Positions 27,395-37,167 of a DNA stretch of 64,000 nucleotides are shown one piece after another. The stretch is taken from the NCBI RefSeq assembly GCF_046298265.1, contig NZ_JBKAHK010000005.1, forward strand, positions 264,525 through 328,524. The letters are read 5' to 3'. The notes beneath the pieces were generated by a model. The model made no database searches and had not been told where the DNA came from. It worked only from the letters and a program-made list of their open reading frames with translations. How positions within the stretch are numbered: the first letter of the stretch is position 1; each line of letters begins with the position of its first letter. The DNA comes from Gillisia xinjiangensis. Lineage in GTDB: Bacteria; Bacteroidota; Bacteroidia; Flavobacteriales; Flavobacteriaceae. The position numbers and the translations under genes were made by a program.

Positions 27395-29131
27395 TTAATT
27401 TGAAATTATCACTTTTTTTGAAATTACACGCCCATCCATAGCTATTATTTTTACAAGATAAATTCCTTTGCTTAAATTTTGGGTGGAGAATTGGTAGGAA
27501 GTTTGGTAACCAAAAGTCCTGGTTTCAAACATTTTTTTGCCTAAACTATCAAATAAAAAAACGGTATTTATACTTTTTCCTTCCGGGAAAATTATCTCCA
27601 GACGATTAAAAAGGTTATTTTGAAATATCCAGGATTCATTAATGGCAGGAGGGGTGATTTCCGGCATGTTTTCATCGATTCCATTGTTAAAGGTGAGCCT
27701 GAAACGTTGATGATATTCTCCAGGTTCCAACCAGATGCTGAATTTATTTTCCGAGAGATCATAATAATTTTTTGTTTCATGGTCCAATAAATAAATCCGG
27801 TTTGGGAAAGCTGTAAGTGTTTTATGAAAAACCACTTCAGAAGGTATGGCAACTTTTAGAAATAAAGGGATTTCTTCCAGCTTTTCAAAAGGCCGAACAT
27901 TGATCAAATAGCTCATTTCATTAATTAAAAAGCCTGAATCTGATTCCAATACCGAAATGTTTTTAGCATCCATCGCATGATCTATTCCCCTGGTTGCATC
28001 CGGGTGATGGACAAGCAAAAGCTGCCTTATGTATTTTTTATTGAACTCCACATTTAATCTTATCATGGAAGTTTCCAGGGAATTACTGCTGTTTAATTTA
28101 AATTCAGAATTCACAGAATTCTCCTTTTCATAGGTCCTGTACTCATTTTTGAAAATTAGGCTTTCTTGCTGTTTTCCTTCAATCAAAAATCCTTGTCCAA
28201 TGGGAGCGAAACGCCTGGCTATGTGCTTCCCTGTTTCTCCTGTTGTGTGCAGTTGGTTTCCCGTATCATCAAATTTGCTGAAAACAGGCGGGACATATCC
28301 ATTATTTCCACCTGCCGGGGAGTATACGCCGTAACCACCTTCATAATCGCTTAAGTAATGCGATGCGACCGGGCTTGAATCCCAGAAATAAGCTACTCCT
28401 GTAATGCTCAGGTTTTCTTCTAAAAATTTTTTAAGATCTAATGCCGAAGGGTATGGGTTTCCTACCAGCTTGTTTTTATCTTTTTCTACTGCTAAACTTA
28501 TGGTTCCATTGTTTGGTTTTCCCCTGAAATCATAACGCTGTTTGTTCCCTGGATTATTAGGGATACCATAAATATTCACCCCGGTATTGGTTCCATCAAC
28601 CCCCTTCATTGTAAATCCTTCTCCCGGAATAAGATCAAAATTTTTCCCAACATAGATCCAATCGGAATAAGTACCGCCAGTAAATTTATAGATCCATCGA
28701 TCGGATATTTTTAACGGATTTGAAGTTCCGTTTAAATCACTGGTGATAAGTGCTTTTTTGCTGTTCAATTCATCTAATGGGTCATACAGGATACTTCCAA
28801 AAGCAGAAGAACCCGAAACATCCTGTACCGGAGCGCTCCAGTAATTGTAGGTGTAGGCACTGGCATTTCCTTCCTGAAAAACAGATAGCATGCCGTTTCC
28901 TGTATTGGATGAACTGGAGGTCCCCTGAAGCAATTGGGCTTCGTCTCTTAAGTATAAACTTGCTTTTTTTACTTCGGAAGGATTGATGCTGAGATCTATT
29001 TGTTTTTCAACAAATAAAAAACCGCTTTCTACATATACATAGCTATCCTGACTTCCATAAGGTTTAATGTGAAGTTGGGAAAAAACAGGAATAGACATTA
29101 AAAAGCTCACGATGATGTATATTTGCTTCAT
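27395..29131 (-). CDS. Secreted protein with T9SS type A C-terminal sorting domain
   Basis: The 578-residue protein has a signal peptide (first 19 residues, ending SIPVFSQ) and a long beta-rich body. The C-terminal domain (FLFDSLGKKMFET...QNLSKGIYLVKIIAMDGRVISKKVIISN) is the type IX secretion sorting signal. It is therefore exported through the Por system and probably anchored at the surface. The body has no recognised enzyme motif; it resembles the adhesin-like cell-surface proteins of Flavobacteriia. Confidence 0.85.
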   Translation of the reverse strand: MKQIYIIVSFLMSIPVFSQLHIKPYGSQDSYVYVESGFLFVEKQIDLSINPSEVKKASLYLRDEAQLLQGTSSSSNTGNGMLSVFQEGNASAYTYNYWSAPVQDVSGSSAFGSILYDPLDELNSKKALITSDLNGTSNPLKISDRWIYKFTGGTYSDWIYVGKNFDLIPGEGFTMKGVDGTNTGVNIYGIPNNPGNKQRYDFRGKPNNGTISLAVEKDKNKLVGNPYPSALDLKKFLEENLSITGVAYFWDSSPVASHYLSDYEGGYGVYSPAGGNNGYVPPVFSKFDDTGNQLHTTGETGKHIARRFAPIGQGFLIEGKQQESLIFKNEYRTYEKENSVNSEFKLNSSNSLETSMIRLNVEFNKKYIRQLLLVHHPDATRGIDHAMDAKNISVLESDSGFLINEMSYLINVRPFEKLEEIPLFLKVAIPSEVVFHKTLTAFPNRIYLLDHETKNYYDLSENKFSIWLEPGEYHQRFRLTFNNGIDENMPEITPPAINESWIFQNNLFNRLEIIFPEGKSINTVFLFDSLGKKMFETRTFGYQTSYQFSTQNLSKGIYLVKIIAMDGRVISKKVIISN

Positions 29132-29414
29132 GAATGATTTGCTTATTTAAAATGAAAAGCATAGTTCTTTAGTAAAGGTGAGCTTAGGCTGTCTTCATAA
29201 TTTGATAGTCAGATTTCTGCGAACTTTTAATAGGGTTATTTTGAAATAAAGCTGGTAATAAAAAAAGGAATAAAAAATACCCGGAAACCCGTAAAATGCA
29301 CAAATGAATTAGCATAACGGGAATTGGTTATATTTAAATGAATACTATGCAACCTGCTCCCTTAAAAGGTATTGGGATCATCGGGAACCAATAAAAAACA
29401 ATAAATAGCTACAT

Positions 29415-29642
29415 ATGAATAAAAAATACGGTCAAATAATAAATACAGCCTTTATTGTAATTGGTGGTGGAATTCTGATTTACACAATTTCAGGAGAAGA
29501 TAAAAACCGTTATCTTCAAATACTGGGTTTGGTGATCATTATGTTTGGATTATACAGAGCTACCAATCATTGGGTGGAAACAAAAGATGATCATAAGGAT
29601 GAAAATGAAGATACTAATATTGATAAAACCGGGCAGGAATAA
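29415..29642 (+). CDS. Small two-helix membrane protein
   Basis: The 75-residue product has two hydrophobic segments (INTAFIVIGGGILIYTIS and YLQILGLVIIMFGLYRATNHWV) and a charged tail. It ends within 1 base of the start of the Smr gene (stop/start TAATG), so the two are translationally coupled. There is no known function. Confidence 0.7.
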   Translation: MNKKYGQIINTAFIVIGGGILIYTISGEDKNRYLQILGLVIIMFGLYRATNHWVETKDDHKDENEDTNIDKTGQE

Positions 29643-30193
29643 TGAGTTTTGAAATAAATGATAGGGTAGAAGTCCTGGATGATGTCCTGGAAGGAAAAGT
29701 TGTTAAAATTACGGGAGAAATTGTTTCTATTGAAACTTCTGAAGGTTTTATGCTCGATTTTCATCAATCGGAATTGGTGAAGACCAGTGAGGAACAAAAC
29801 AGAATGATTGCTACGCACGATGTTTCAATGTCTGATATCATCAAAGAAAAACAAATTCCGATAAAGCCAAAATCTTTACGTGTGAAACCTAAAGATCGTA
29901 ATTTACCTCCTATGGAAGTGGATTTGCATATTGAAAAACTTGTTAATTCATTCAGGGGTATGAGTAATTTTGATATTCTCAACCTTCAGATGGAAACAGC
30001 CAAAAGGCAAATTGAATTCGCTTCCCGGAAACGGATACAAAAAATTGTTTTTATTCACGGAGTAGGAGAAGGCGTTTTAAAAGCCGAACTCGACTATTTA
30101 TTGGGCAGGTATGATACCCTGAAATTTTATGATGCCGATTATCAAAAATATGGTATTGGCGCCACTGAAGTCTATTTTTTCCAGAATAATTAA
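29642..30193 (+). CDS. Smr-domain protein (DUF2027/MutS2-like)
   Basis: The 183-residue protein has an N-terminal KOW-like/DUF2027 part (VEVLDDVLEGKVVKITGEIVSIETSEG) and a C-terminal Smr domain with DLHIEKLV and IVFIHGVGEGVLKAEL. The Smr domain is a nuclease or nucleic-acid-binding module. It starts on the overlapping stop of the upstream small membrane protein gene. Confidence 0.85.
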   Translation: MSFEINDRVEVLDDVLEGKVVKITGEIVSIETSEGFMLDFHQSELVKTSEEQNRMIATHDVSMSDIIKEKQIPIKPKSLRVKPKDRNLPPMEVDLHIEKLVNSFRGMSNFDILNLQMETAKRQIEFASRKRIQKIVFIHGVGEGVLKAELDYLLGRYDTLKFYDADYQKYGIGATEVYFFQNN

Positions 30194-30194
30194 T

Positions 30195-31157
30195 TTAATC
30201 CTCTGTATTAGCGGGAAGGTTTATGTTTACCGTGCTTGAGGTAAAGGTACCTATACGATATATAGCGAAAGAGACCTCCTCGTTGTTTCCTCCCTGGTTT
30301 TGCAGTTGTAAATTCGTGATCACAATTGCAGATAAGTATCTCCTGGAAATTGTATTGACCACAGTAAAGTCAAGTGTACCTTCAAACCGCTCGGAAACCA
30401 ATGGATTTAAATAATGGAATACACCTGCCTCATTTTGATTTTGAGGCGCCCGTGGATTTTGATATTCTGCAGTAACTTCAAACTTCGTTGGAATTCCATC
30501 CCCGTCATCATCGGGATCAAGATAATCGGGAATTCCATCCCCATCGGTATCCGGATACTCTGGATTTGTAGGACTACCACCTGAATTTGCGATTTCTGTT
30601 TTGGTAGGAACATTGTCACCATCATCGTCTATATCTAAATAATCAGGAATTCCATCGCCATCGGTATCCTGTTCTGTAGACATTCCTTCCCTTAAAGAAG
30701 GAATCCCATCCCCGTCATGATCCAATTCATTAACCGGCTTAGAAATAGTGGTAATGGTAACGGTTCCGCCAACACTTTTTAACTCCTTCAGAACTCTTGG
30801 AGATCCCGGTGGAATATCGTTGCAAAAGTAATTTTGTGGAACAGCCCCATCATAGGTTCGATAGATAACCTGGTTAGTCTCATTTAATTCAAAAGTAATG
30901 GTTTGGGTAGAATCGGTTGTCAATATTCCATCCTGAGGAGATACCCTGGGATTGCTGAATTTTAAAGAAATAGTTTCAAATACCTCTTCATTCTTTATAA
31001 AATACAAGACTTTGTTTCTTTCGACTCCACACATTTTCAATTCAGGATTATCAAAATCCAGGGTAGTTACGATAATGTCTCCATCATCACAGGAGCTAAG
31101 AAAAAGTAGCATGAGAACGAATGCAAAGCAAGTACGCATAAAGTTAATTTTCAACAA
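30195..31157 (-). CDS. Lipoprotein with Asp-rich thrombospondin type 3-like repeats
   Basis: The 320-residue lipoprotein has signal and lipobox (LSSC, Cys about 23). Several calcium-binding-type repeats occur around residues 150-230: DHDGDGIPSL, DTDGDGIPDYLDIDDDGDNVP and DTDGDGIPDYLDPDDDGDGIP. These bind Ca2+ in thrombospondin type 3 repeats. It may be a surface or T9SS-related protein. The start could be a downstream ATG (MRTC), without changing the signal. Confidence 0.8.
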   Translation of the reverse strand: MLKINFMRTCFAFVLMLLFLSSCDDGDIIVTTLDFDNPELKMCGVERNKVLYFIKNEEVFETISLKFSNPRVSPQDGILTTDSTQTITFELNETNQVIYRTYDGAVPQNYFCNDIPPGSPRVLKELKSVGGTVTITTISKPVNELDHDGDGIPSLREGMSTEQDTDGDGIPDYLDIDDDGDNVPTKTEIANSGGSPTNPEYPDTDGDGIPDYLDPDDDGDGIPTKFEVTAEYQNPRAPQNQNEAGVFHYLNPLVSERFEGTLDFTVVNTISRRYLSAIVITNLQLQNQGGNNEEVSFAIYRIGTFTSSTVNINLPANTED

Positions 31158-31226
31158 AAATAAACCTTTAGGATTTTATAGGAGAGCATCGCTCTAATAA
31201 TTTTATTTCTTTTATTTTTGTGACCC

Positions 31227-32375
31227 ATGAAAAAAGTATACCTAGACAGTGCCGCTACCACGCAAATGCGTGATGAAGTTATTGAAAAAATGACTTTTGT
31301 GATGAAAGATTTTTACGGAAATCCATCATCTGCTCATAGTTACGGGAGGTCATCTAAATCTTTAATAGAAAACGCACGAAAGACCGTAGCCGGGTTTTTA
31401 AATGTGGCTGCCTCCGAAATAATATTCACATCGGGAGGAACCGAGGCCGATAACCTTGCATTAAACTCTGCCGTTAGGGATTTGGGTGTGAAGCGTATAA
31501 TCACATCAAAGATTGAACATCATGCCGTTTTATATACCATAGATCAGTTAAAAGCCTGTTTTAAGATTGATGTGGAATATGTGCATCTTGATAAATGTGG
31601 ATCTGTAGACACAACACATTTGGAGGAATTGCTAAATTCCAGTGACACTAAAACCCTCGTCAGCCTTATGCACGTGAATAATGAAATTGGCAATATGCTG
31701 GATGTAAAGGTGGTGGGAAAAATGTGTAAAGAACACAATGCGCTGTTTCATTGTGACATGGTACAATCTGTTGGTCATTATGAAATTGATCTTGCTGAAA
31801 TTCCGGTAGATTTTACCGCGGTGAGCGCTCATAAGTTTCACGGGCCCAAAGGAGTGGGATTTGCATTCGTTAGAAAAAACAGCGGTCTTAAGCCCCTTAT
31901 TTTTGGGGGAGAGCAGGAGCGGGGCCATCGGGCAGGTACCGAGAGCGTTCATAATATTGTAGGTTTGGAAGAGGCGCTTAAAATCGCTCATGAAAACATG
32001 CCAGAGGAAAAAGAGTACATATTTTCCCTTAAAAATTACTTTGCTGACCAGCTGGAACTCAATATTCCTGATATTAAATTCAATGGGGATTGCCGGAATT
32101 CCTTCAAAAGCACTTATACATTACTAAACGTTTGTCTTCCGGTAACCCAGGAAAAGGCATTAATGCTGTTGTTTCAACTGGACCTGAAAGGCATAGCCTG
32201 TTCAAAAGGGAGTGCCTGCCAAAGTGGAAGCGATAAAGGTTCTCACGTCCTGAATGCTTTTTTAAACGAGGATGATCTTAAAAAACCATCTATCAGATTT
32301 TCTTTTTCAAAATACAATACAAAGGAAGAAATAGATTACGTGGTTTCTGTTTTAAAAGAATTTATAGAATCTTAA
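31227..32375 (+). CDS. Cysteine desulfurase (IscS/NifS-like)
   Basis: The 382-residue PLP enzyme carries the early SAATTQM motif, TSGGTEADN, HVNNEIGN, the PLP lysine in AVSAHKFHGPKGVGF and the catalytic Cys in ACSKGSACQSGSDKGSHV. The Cys lies in a GSAC context, as in the IscS-like group. It takes sulfur from cysteine for Fe-S clusters or tRNA thiolation. A TATTTTTG box 6 bases upstream suggests a very short leader. Confidence 0.92.
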   Translation: MKKVYLDSAATTQMRDEVIEKMTFVMKDFYGNPSSAHSYGRSSKSLIENARKTVAGFLNVAASEIIFTSGGTEADNLALNSAVRDLGVKRIITSKIEHHAVLYTIDQLKACFKIDVEYVHLDKCGSVDTTHLEELLNSSDTKTLVSLMHVNNEIGNMLDVKVVGKMCKEHNALFHCDMVQSVGHYEIDLAEIPVDFTAVSAHKFHGPKGVGFAFVRKNSGLKPLIFGGEQERGHRAGTESVHNIVGLEEALKIAHENMPEEKEYIFSLKNYFADQLELNIPDIKFNGDCRNSFKSTYTLLNVCLPVTQEKALMLLFQLDLKGIACSKGSACQSGSDKGSHVLNAFLNEDDLKKPSIRFSFSKYNTKEEIDYVVSVLKEFIES

Positions 32376-32427
32376 GAACTGCAATCAGACATATCTGTAA
32401 CCGATATGTTGTTGTATAGAATATAGT

Positions 32428-32589
32428 GGCTGTCTAAAAAGTCCGACTTTCGTCAAGCTGTCTCGATAGCTATCGGGATGTTTCAGCTTCTAAAATGTTA
32501 TGATTTTCAATAAGTTATATTCTGAAATAAACCCGCCTGAACGAACGGGCAGGTTCAGGATGTCGAATATAATGACTTTTTGGACATCC
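32428..32589. repeat. MITE-like intergenic repeat with 16-bp terminal inverted repeats
   Basis: The ends GGCTGTCTAAAAAGTC (32428-32443) and GACTTTTTGGACATCC (32574-32589) are inverted copies with 2 mismatches. The interior has its own palindromes (GATAGCTATC; CGCCTGAACGAACGGGC). It fills the gap between the desulfurase and M23 peptidase genes and reaches to within a base of the peptidase stop. It looks like a non-autonomous repeat element; other genome copies are needed to prove mobility. Confidence 0.5.
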
Positions 32590-32590
32590 T

Positions 32591-34279
32591 CTACTTTCTG
32601 AAAAAAGTAGTTTCAAAAGTTTGGCTGTTTCCTACGTTATCTGTCACAATCACCTTCAGTTTATTTTCTGTTTCGGTTACAACGCCATCGCTAAAATCAT
32701 GGGTGATGGTATTGTTCTTATATTCATATTCCATGAGTATAAACTTACCGTTTACGGTAGCACGGTAACTTTTAATTCCTGAAAGATCATCAGAAATACG
32801 AAGTTTTAATTCTGAATTTCCTGAGATCCACTGTCCGGACTTAAAATTTAAAGGGCTTATGGATGGAGGTTTCGTGTCCGATGCCAACGTGTATTTTCCA
32901 AAAGTTCTTATCCCGGTGGTCATCCGGTTCCCTTTTAGATAGGTATTGGAGTAGGAGGGCCTGTCTTTATATCCCAACTGTGCGATGAACATTTTTTCAA
33001 GCGTTTCAGGTTTATATTTGCTTACATCAAAGCCTAAAGTGATATTGGTATGTATTGGGGTGTTATCATTATGGAAATAAATGGTATCTCCCATAAATTT
33101 TATGTCCAGATAGGTATCCTGGTATAAACTTCCTTTTGGAATATAAACATCTATCCCGTTTTCTTCTGCTGAAAAAGCCTGATTTGCCTGAGCGAAATAA
33201 GGTGTTTTCAAGATATTTCTGGGAGTTACATTATCTGGCCTTTTTCCTTTGATTGGAATTCTGACAATTCTTTGGTTGCCAGCAAAATCCAGGACTTTAA
33301 TATTGTATAAATACGTTAGGCTATCTTCAACATTTATAACTCCCTGGTCTATAACGTTGTTGTAGACACTTAACGGATTGTTTGGTTCAACAAATAATTT
33401 GGTGACCCTGCTTTTATTGGAACTGAAGTATTCGTAATCTATCAATTGGTTTAGATGCCTGGTTTCATTAAATGAAAACCTGTCCATATTCAGTTCAAAA
33501 ACAGTTTCCCCGTTTAAATTGGCTTCTATTTTATAGATGCCGTTGTTGTTTGAAGCGCCATCCTGTTTGTCTACGGCAGAAATTCCGAAGGCAATAGTTC
33601 CGCAGGCATTGAGCTCTTCAGATTTAAAAGAACCGTCATTTAGCTGGGTTAATTTAATTCTTTGGCGTTGAGCCGATCCGTTAACGTGTGCATCTTCGTC
33701 CAAGGGATAAACAAAAAGGCTATTAATAACAGGAGCCTGGCTGTCCTTTACGTCTACACCAAATAATTTAGGGTTCATAGGACGCTGCTGCCCATCCCTG
33801 ATCTCAAAATGTAAATGAGGTCCGCCGCTTCCGCCGGTATTGCCACTAAATGCAACCAATTCCCCATTTTCTACTTTTAATTCTGAAGCAGAAGGGAAAA
33901 GTTCGATTTCATAGGTTTCTTTAGCATATTGCTGTTTTTTGATATAGGCTTCAATTGCGGGGGAGAACTTTTTTAAATGTCCGTAAACAGTAGTGAATCC
34001 ATTAGGATGTTGAATATAAAGCGCCTTGCCGTACCCGTAATGCTGAATATTGATCCTGCTTACATAACCTTCTGCAGATGCAAGAACATTCAAGCCTTCC
34101 CTTTGCTGGGTTTTTATATCAAGTCCGCTGTGAAAGTGGTTGGATCTCAATTCTCCAAAGGTTCCGGAAAGCACTAAGCCCACTTCCAATGGACTGCTGA
34201 AATATTCTGCAGGAACAGGAGCCTGCGCCTTAACAAAAAAGGCTGTTAGGGTAAAAAATATGATCAAAAAATTCTTCAT
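32591..34279 (-). CDS. M23 family metallopeptidase, secreted
   Basis: The protein has a signal peptide (MKNFLIIFFTLTAFFVKAQ) when started at 34279; an upstream ATG at 34327 would add an unlikely leader. The M23 domain has HFHSGLDIKTQQREG and GPHLHFEIRDGQQRPMNP, providing the zinc ligands. The rest, about 350 residues, is beta-rich. It is a peptidoglycan or protein endopeptidase in the envelope. Confidence 0.9.
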   Translation of the reverse strand: MKNFLIIFFTLTAFFVKAQAPVPAEYFSSPLEVGLVLSGTFGELRSNHFHSGLDIKTQQREGLNVLASAEGYVSRINIQHYGYGKALYIQHPNGFTTVYGHLKKFSPAIEAYIKKQQYAKETYEIELFPSASELKVENGELVAFSGNTGGSGGPHLHFEIRDGQQRPMNPKLFGVDVKDSQAPVINSLFVYPLDEDAHVNGSAQRQRIKLTQLNDGSFKSEELNACGTIAFGISAVDKQDGASNNNGIYKIEANLNGETVFELNMDRFSFNETRHLNQLIDYEYFSSNKSRVTKLFVEPNNPLSVYNNVIDQGVINVEDSLTYLYNIKVLDFAGNQRIVRIPIKGKRPDNVTPRNILKTPYFAQANQAFSAEENGIDVYIPKGSLYQDTYLDIKFMGDTIYFHNDNTPIHTNITLGFDVSKYKPETLEKMFIAQLGYKDRPSYSNTYLKGNRMTTGIRTFGKYTLASDTKPPSISPLNFKSGQWISGNSELKLRISDDLSGIKSYRATVNGKFILMEYEYKNNTITHDFSDGVVTETENKLKVIVTDNVGNSQTFETTFFRK

Positions 34280-34406
34280 AGGTAAATTAAAAATAGGGTT
34301 AATTTCCGGGGGGATAAATATAAACAAAGTTTTGCGGAAAATAAGTCCCTGTTTTGGTGTTCATTAACCCTAGTTTAAAGGGATTTTGAAAATAGATTTA
34401 AAAGTA

Positions 34407-34437
34407 TTGGGAAATTTCAAGCGGTATGTTAACTTTG
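34407..34437 (+). promoter_or_regulatory. Candidate promoter of the zapA operon
   Basis: TAACTTTG at 34430-34437 fits TAnnTTTG, with an ATTG-type -33 box 19 bases upstream. It lies 27 bases before the start of the coiled-coil gene. Confidence 0.5.
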
Positions 34438-34464
34438 TAGGAATAAGTAGCACGTTGAGCTTTT

Positions 34465-34755
34465 ATGAGTGATTTGACAGAAATAGTTGATAATCTTGAA
34501 AATAGAATTAGTAAGTTGCTTCATAAATATGAGGTTCTTAGGCAATCCCAGCATTCTGTTGAAGATGAATTGAAAGCTGTTAAAGAAGAGAACATCCGAA
34601 TTCTGGAAGATTTAAAGACTTCAGAGGATCGCGTTCAAACACTCAAATCCGCCAACGCAATGCTAGGCAGTAACGATTACAAAAAGGAAACTAAGCTGAA
34701 AATAAACGGCTTAATACGAGAAATTGATCAATGCATTGTTCAACTATCAGAATAA
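34465..34755 (+). CDS. Coiled-coil protein upstream of zapA
   Basis: The 96-residue protein is almost entirely predicted coiled coil (LENRISKLLHKYEVLRQSQHSVEDELKAVKEEN). It lies 9 bases upstream of zapA on the same strand. A small coiled-coil partner beside ZapA fits a Z-ring associated role, like ZapB, though no strong match exists. Its length and placement are conserved in Flavobacteriia as I know them. Confidence 0.7.
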   Translation: MSDLTEIVDNLENRISKLLHKYEVLRQSQHSVEDELKAVKEENIRILEDLKTSEDRVQTLKSANAMLGSNDYKKETKLKINGLIREIDQCIVQLSE

Positions 34756-34764
34756 AATATTTAG

Positions 34765-35058
34765 ATGTCAGATCAGCTTAAAATAAAAATTAGTATTGCA
34801 GACAGGGTTTACCCCTTAACTATAAAGGCTCATCAGGAAGAGGGGCTGCGTATAGCTGCAAAGAAAATAGAAGCGATGATCAAACAATTTGAACAAAGTT
34901 ATGCCGTAAGGGATAAGCAGGATGTTTTGGCGATGTGCGCTTTACAATTTGCCGCCCAAACCGAGCAAAAATCGTTAGATACCAATAATGATGTTCAACT
35001 TGCCGAAGATAAATTAAGGGCGCTTAATGATTTGCTTCAAAATCATCTTACAACATAG
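34765..35058 (+). CDS. zapA: Cell division protein ZapA
   Basis: The 97-residue protein has the ZapA domain: LKIKISIADRVYPLTIKAHQEEGLRIAAKKIEAMIKQFEQSY, then KQDVLAMCALQFAAQ and a coiled-coil tail. It stabilises FtsZ filaments. The 6S RNA-like region follows immediately, which is a known gene order. Confidence 0.9.
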   Translation: MSDQLKIKISIADRVYPLTIKAHQEEGLRIAAKKIEAMIKQFEQSYAVRDKQDVLAMCALQFAAQTEQKSLDTNNDVQLAEDKLRALNDLLQNHLTT

Positions 35059-35085
35059 TTCTTTTAAATAACACAAAGGTTTACT

Positions 35086-35253
35086 GCCTGTATTAGTGAT
35101 TTTATTTTTGATAAACTCAACACGGATTCTTTAAAAAGGGTGAGTTTTAGTTGTAAAAGCGGGCCGTCTTAGAGCGGATACTTGATCAGCTTGTTAGCCC
35201 TATACTTATTTTAAGGAGTTTATGCAAAATCAATGCTAATACAGGCTTTTTTT
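35086..35253 (+). ncRNA. ssrS: 6S RNA (Flavobacteria type) candidate
   Basis: The roughly 160-base region is closed by a perfect 11-bp terminal helix, GCCTGTATTAG (35086-35096) with CTAATACAGGC (35236-35246), followed by seven T as a terminator. The position between zapA and rny is characteristic of 6S RNA. By family knowledge it binds the housekeeping RNA polymerase holoenzyme in stationary phase. The internal bulge was not folded computationally. Confidence 0.75.
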
Positions 35254-35273
35254 ATTTTAATACTTAAACAAAT

Positions 35274-36848
35274 ATGGATACAACAAATACAATAGTTTTT
35301 ATAATTGTCGCTGTTCTTTTAGGACTGGCCATAGGATTTGCAATCGCTAAAGTTCTGGAGAAGAAAAATGCTTCCAGGATAGTACAGCGGGCTAAAAAAT
35401 CGGCAGGAACTATCCTTAGAGAGGCTAAAACCGAGGCAGAAAGCATTAAAAAGGATAAGATCCTTCAGGCAAAGGAAAAATTTATAGAATTAAAGTCGGA
35501 ACATGAAAAAGTGATCCTGGGTAGGGATAAAAAAATTGGCGATGCAGAAAAACGCATTCGGGATAAAGAATCCATACTATCCAGTGAACTTGCAAAAAAC
35601 AAGAATCTGAATAAAGACCTTGAAGATAAGATTCAGGATTATTCAGACCGAAATGAATATCTTGAGAAAAAGCAAAGTGAAATCGATAAGCTACAGGCCA
35701 GTAAGGTAATGCAACTGGAAGTGATCTCGGGACTTTCCGCAGAAGAGGCAAAAGAACAACTCACAGAATCCCTAAGAGATACAGCAAAAGCCGATGCAAT
35801 GGCCCTTATTCAGGATACTATTGAGGAAGCAAAACTTACCGCACAACAGGAAGCAAAAAAGATCATTATTACCACTATACAAAGGATTGGTACGGAAGAG
35901 GCAATAGAAAATTGCGTATCGGTATTTAATCTCGAGAGTGATGATGTAAAAGGTAGAATTATTGGAAGGGAAGGACGGAATATACGTGCTATTGAAGCTG
36001 CTACCGGTGTAGAAATTATTGTTGATGATACTCCCGAGGCGATTATTCTTTCCTGTTTTGATACCGTGAGAAGGGAAATCGCAAGGCTTTCATTGCACAA
36101 ATTGGTTACAGATGGAAGAATTCACCCGGCAAGGATTGAAGAGGTGGTTAAGAAGACCAAAAAACAAATCGATGAGGAGATCATTGATATTGGAAAGCGT
36201 ACCGTGATAGATCTTGGTATCCACGGATTAAACCCGGAATTGATCAAGATCGTCGGTAGGATGAAATACAGATCTTCCTACGGTCAAAACTTATTACAAC
36301 ACTCCCGGGAAGTTGCTAAATTATGTGGCGTAATGGCATCAGAATTAGGATTGAATCCTAAACTTGCAAAACGTGCCGGTTTATTACACGATATAGGAAA
36401 AGTTCCGGATACTGAAACAGAAATGCCTCACGCCCTTTTAGGAATGCAATGGGCGGAGAAATACGGTGAAAAACCCGAAGTATGCAATGCGATTGGAGCG
36501 CATCACGATGAAATTGAAATGACGTCCTTACTTTCTCCTTTGGTTCAGGTTTGTGATGCAATAAGTGGAGCAAGACCCGGAGCAAGAAGACAGATACTGG
36601 ATTCCTACATACAGCGATTAAAAGATCTTGAAGAAATTGCATTTGGTTTTGGAGGTGTTAAAAAGGCTTACGCAATCCAGGCAGGAAGGGAACTTCGTGT
36701 GATCGTGGAGAGCGAAAGGGTGACCGATGAAAAAGCGGCGAATCTTTCTTTTGAGATCTCTCAAAAAATACAAACCGATATGACCTATCCCGGACAGGTT
36801 AAAGTTACAGTTATAAGGGAAACCAGAGCGGTTAACATAGCCAAGTAA
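35274..36848 (+). CDS. rny: Ribonuclease Y
   Basis: The 524-residue protein has an N-terminal membrane anchor (TNTIVFIIVAVLLGLAIGFAIAK), a long coiled coil, a KH domain (KGRIIGREGRNIRAIEAATGVEIIVDDTPEA), and the HD phosphohydrolase core (LLHDIGKVPDTE). It initiates mRNA decay at the membrane. A terminator follows at 36.87 kb. Confidence 0.96.
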   Translation: MDTTNTIVFIIVAVLLGLAIGFAIAKVLEKKNASRIVQRAKKSAGTILREAKTEAESIKKDKILQAKEKFIELKSEHEKVILGRDKKIGDAEKRIRDKESILSSELAKNKNLNKDLEDKIQDYSDRNEYLEKKQSEIDKLQASKVMQLEVISGLSAEEAKEQLTESLRDTAKADAMALIQDTIEEAKLTAQQEAKKIIITTIQRIGTEEAIENCVSVFNLESDDVKGRIIGREGRNIRAIEAATGVEIIVDDTPEAIILSCFDTVRREIARLSLHKLVTDGRIHPARIEEVVKKTKKQIDEEIIDIGKRTVIDLGIHGLNPELIKIVGRMKYRSSYGQNLLQHSREVAKLCGVMASELGLNPKLAKRAGLLHDIGKVPDTETEMPHALLGMQWAEKYGEKPEVCNAIGAHHDEIEMTSLLSPLVQVCDAISGARPGARRQILDSYIQRLKDLEEIAFGFGGVKKAYAIQAGRELRVIVESERVTDEKAANLSFEISQKIQTDMTYPGQVKVTVIRETRAVNIAK

Positions 36849-37167
36849 GAGATACATTTCATAGACAATGACTTCACAGATTTCAAATTCTGTGGAGTCA
36901 TTTCTTTTGATGCATACCTCTATAAGCTTTTATGGAGCATATTGTATACTGCCAGTCTTTTCCTGATTAAAGTGCCAGAAAAATGCCTGTTAGGCTTTAG
37001 TTTAAATGGAGCAGGTAAGTATCTACGGGTTTTTATACCAGGGTCAATTAAATCAGCATTCTCAAATTACAGGGAATTTTAAATTCTGTTTTGTTAAGGA
37101 AAAAAGCCCCCTTTTTAATACTGTAAGGTCTTATTGGCCACCTGGCTGCCTTGTAGCACGTGGTTCT
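36849..37167. other. Intergenic region with terminator
   Basis: The first part contains the rny terminator hairpin; the rest shows no gene. It marks the boundary to the minus-strand stress block. Confidence 0.4.
36868..36907 (+). terminator. Terminator after rny
   Basis: Imperfect stem ATGACTTCACAGA / TCTGTGGAGTCAT with a TTTCAAAT loop, ending in TTTCTTTT. Confidence 0.7.

Noticed and set aside
31213..31220. TATTTTTG promoter for the cysteine desulfurase gene
   Set aside because: It lies only 6 bases before the start codon and no -33 TTTG is found at the right distance; it would require a leaderless transcript, so I did not list it as a feature.
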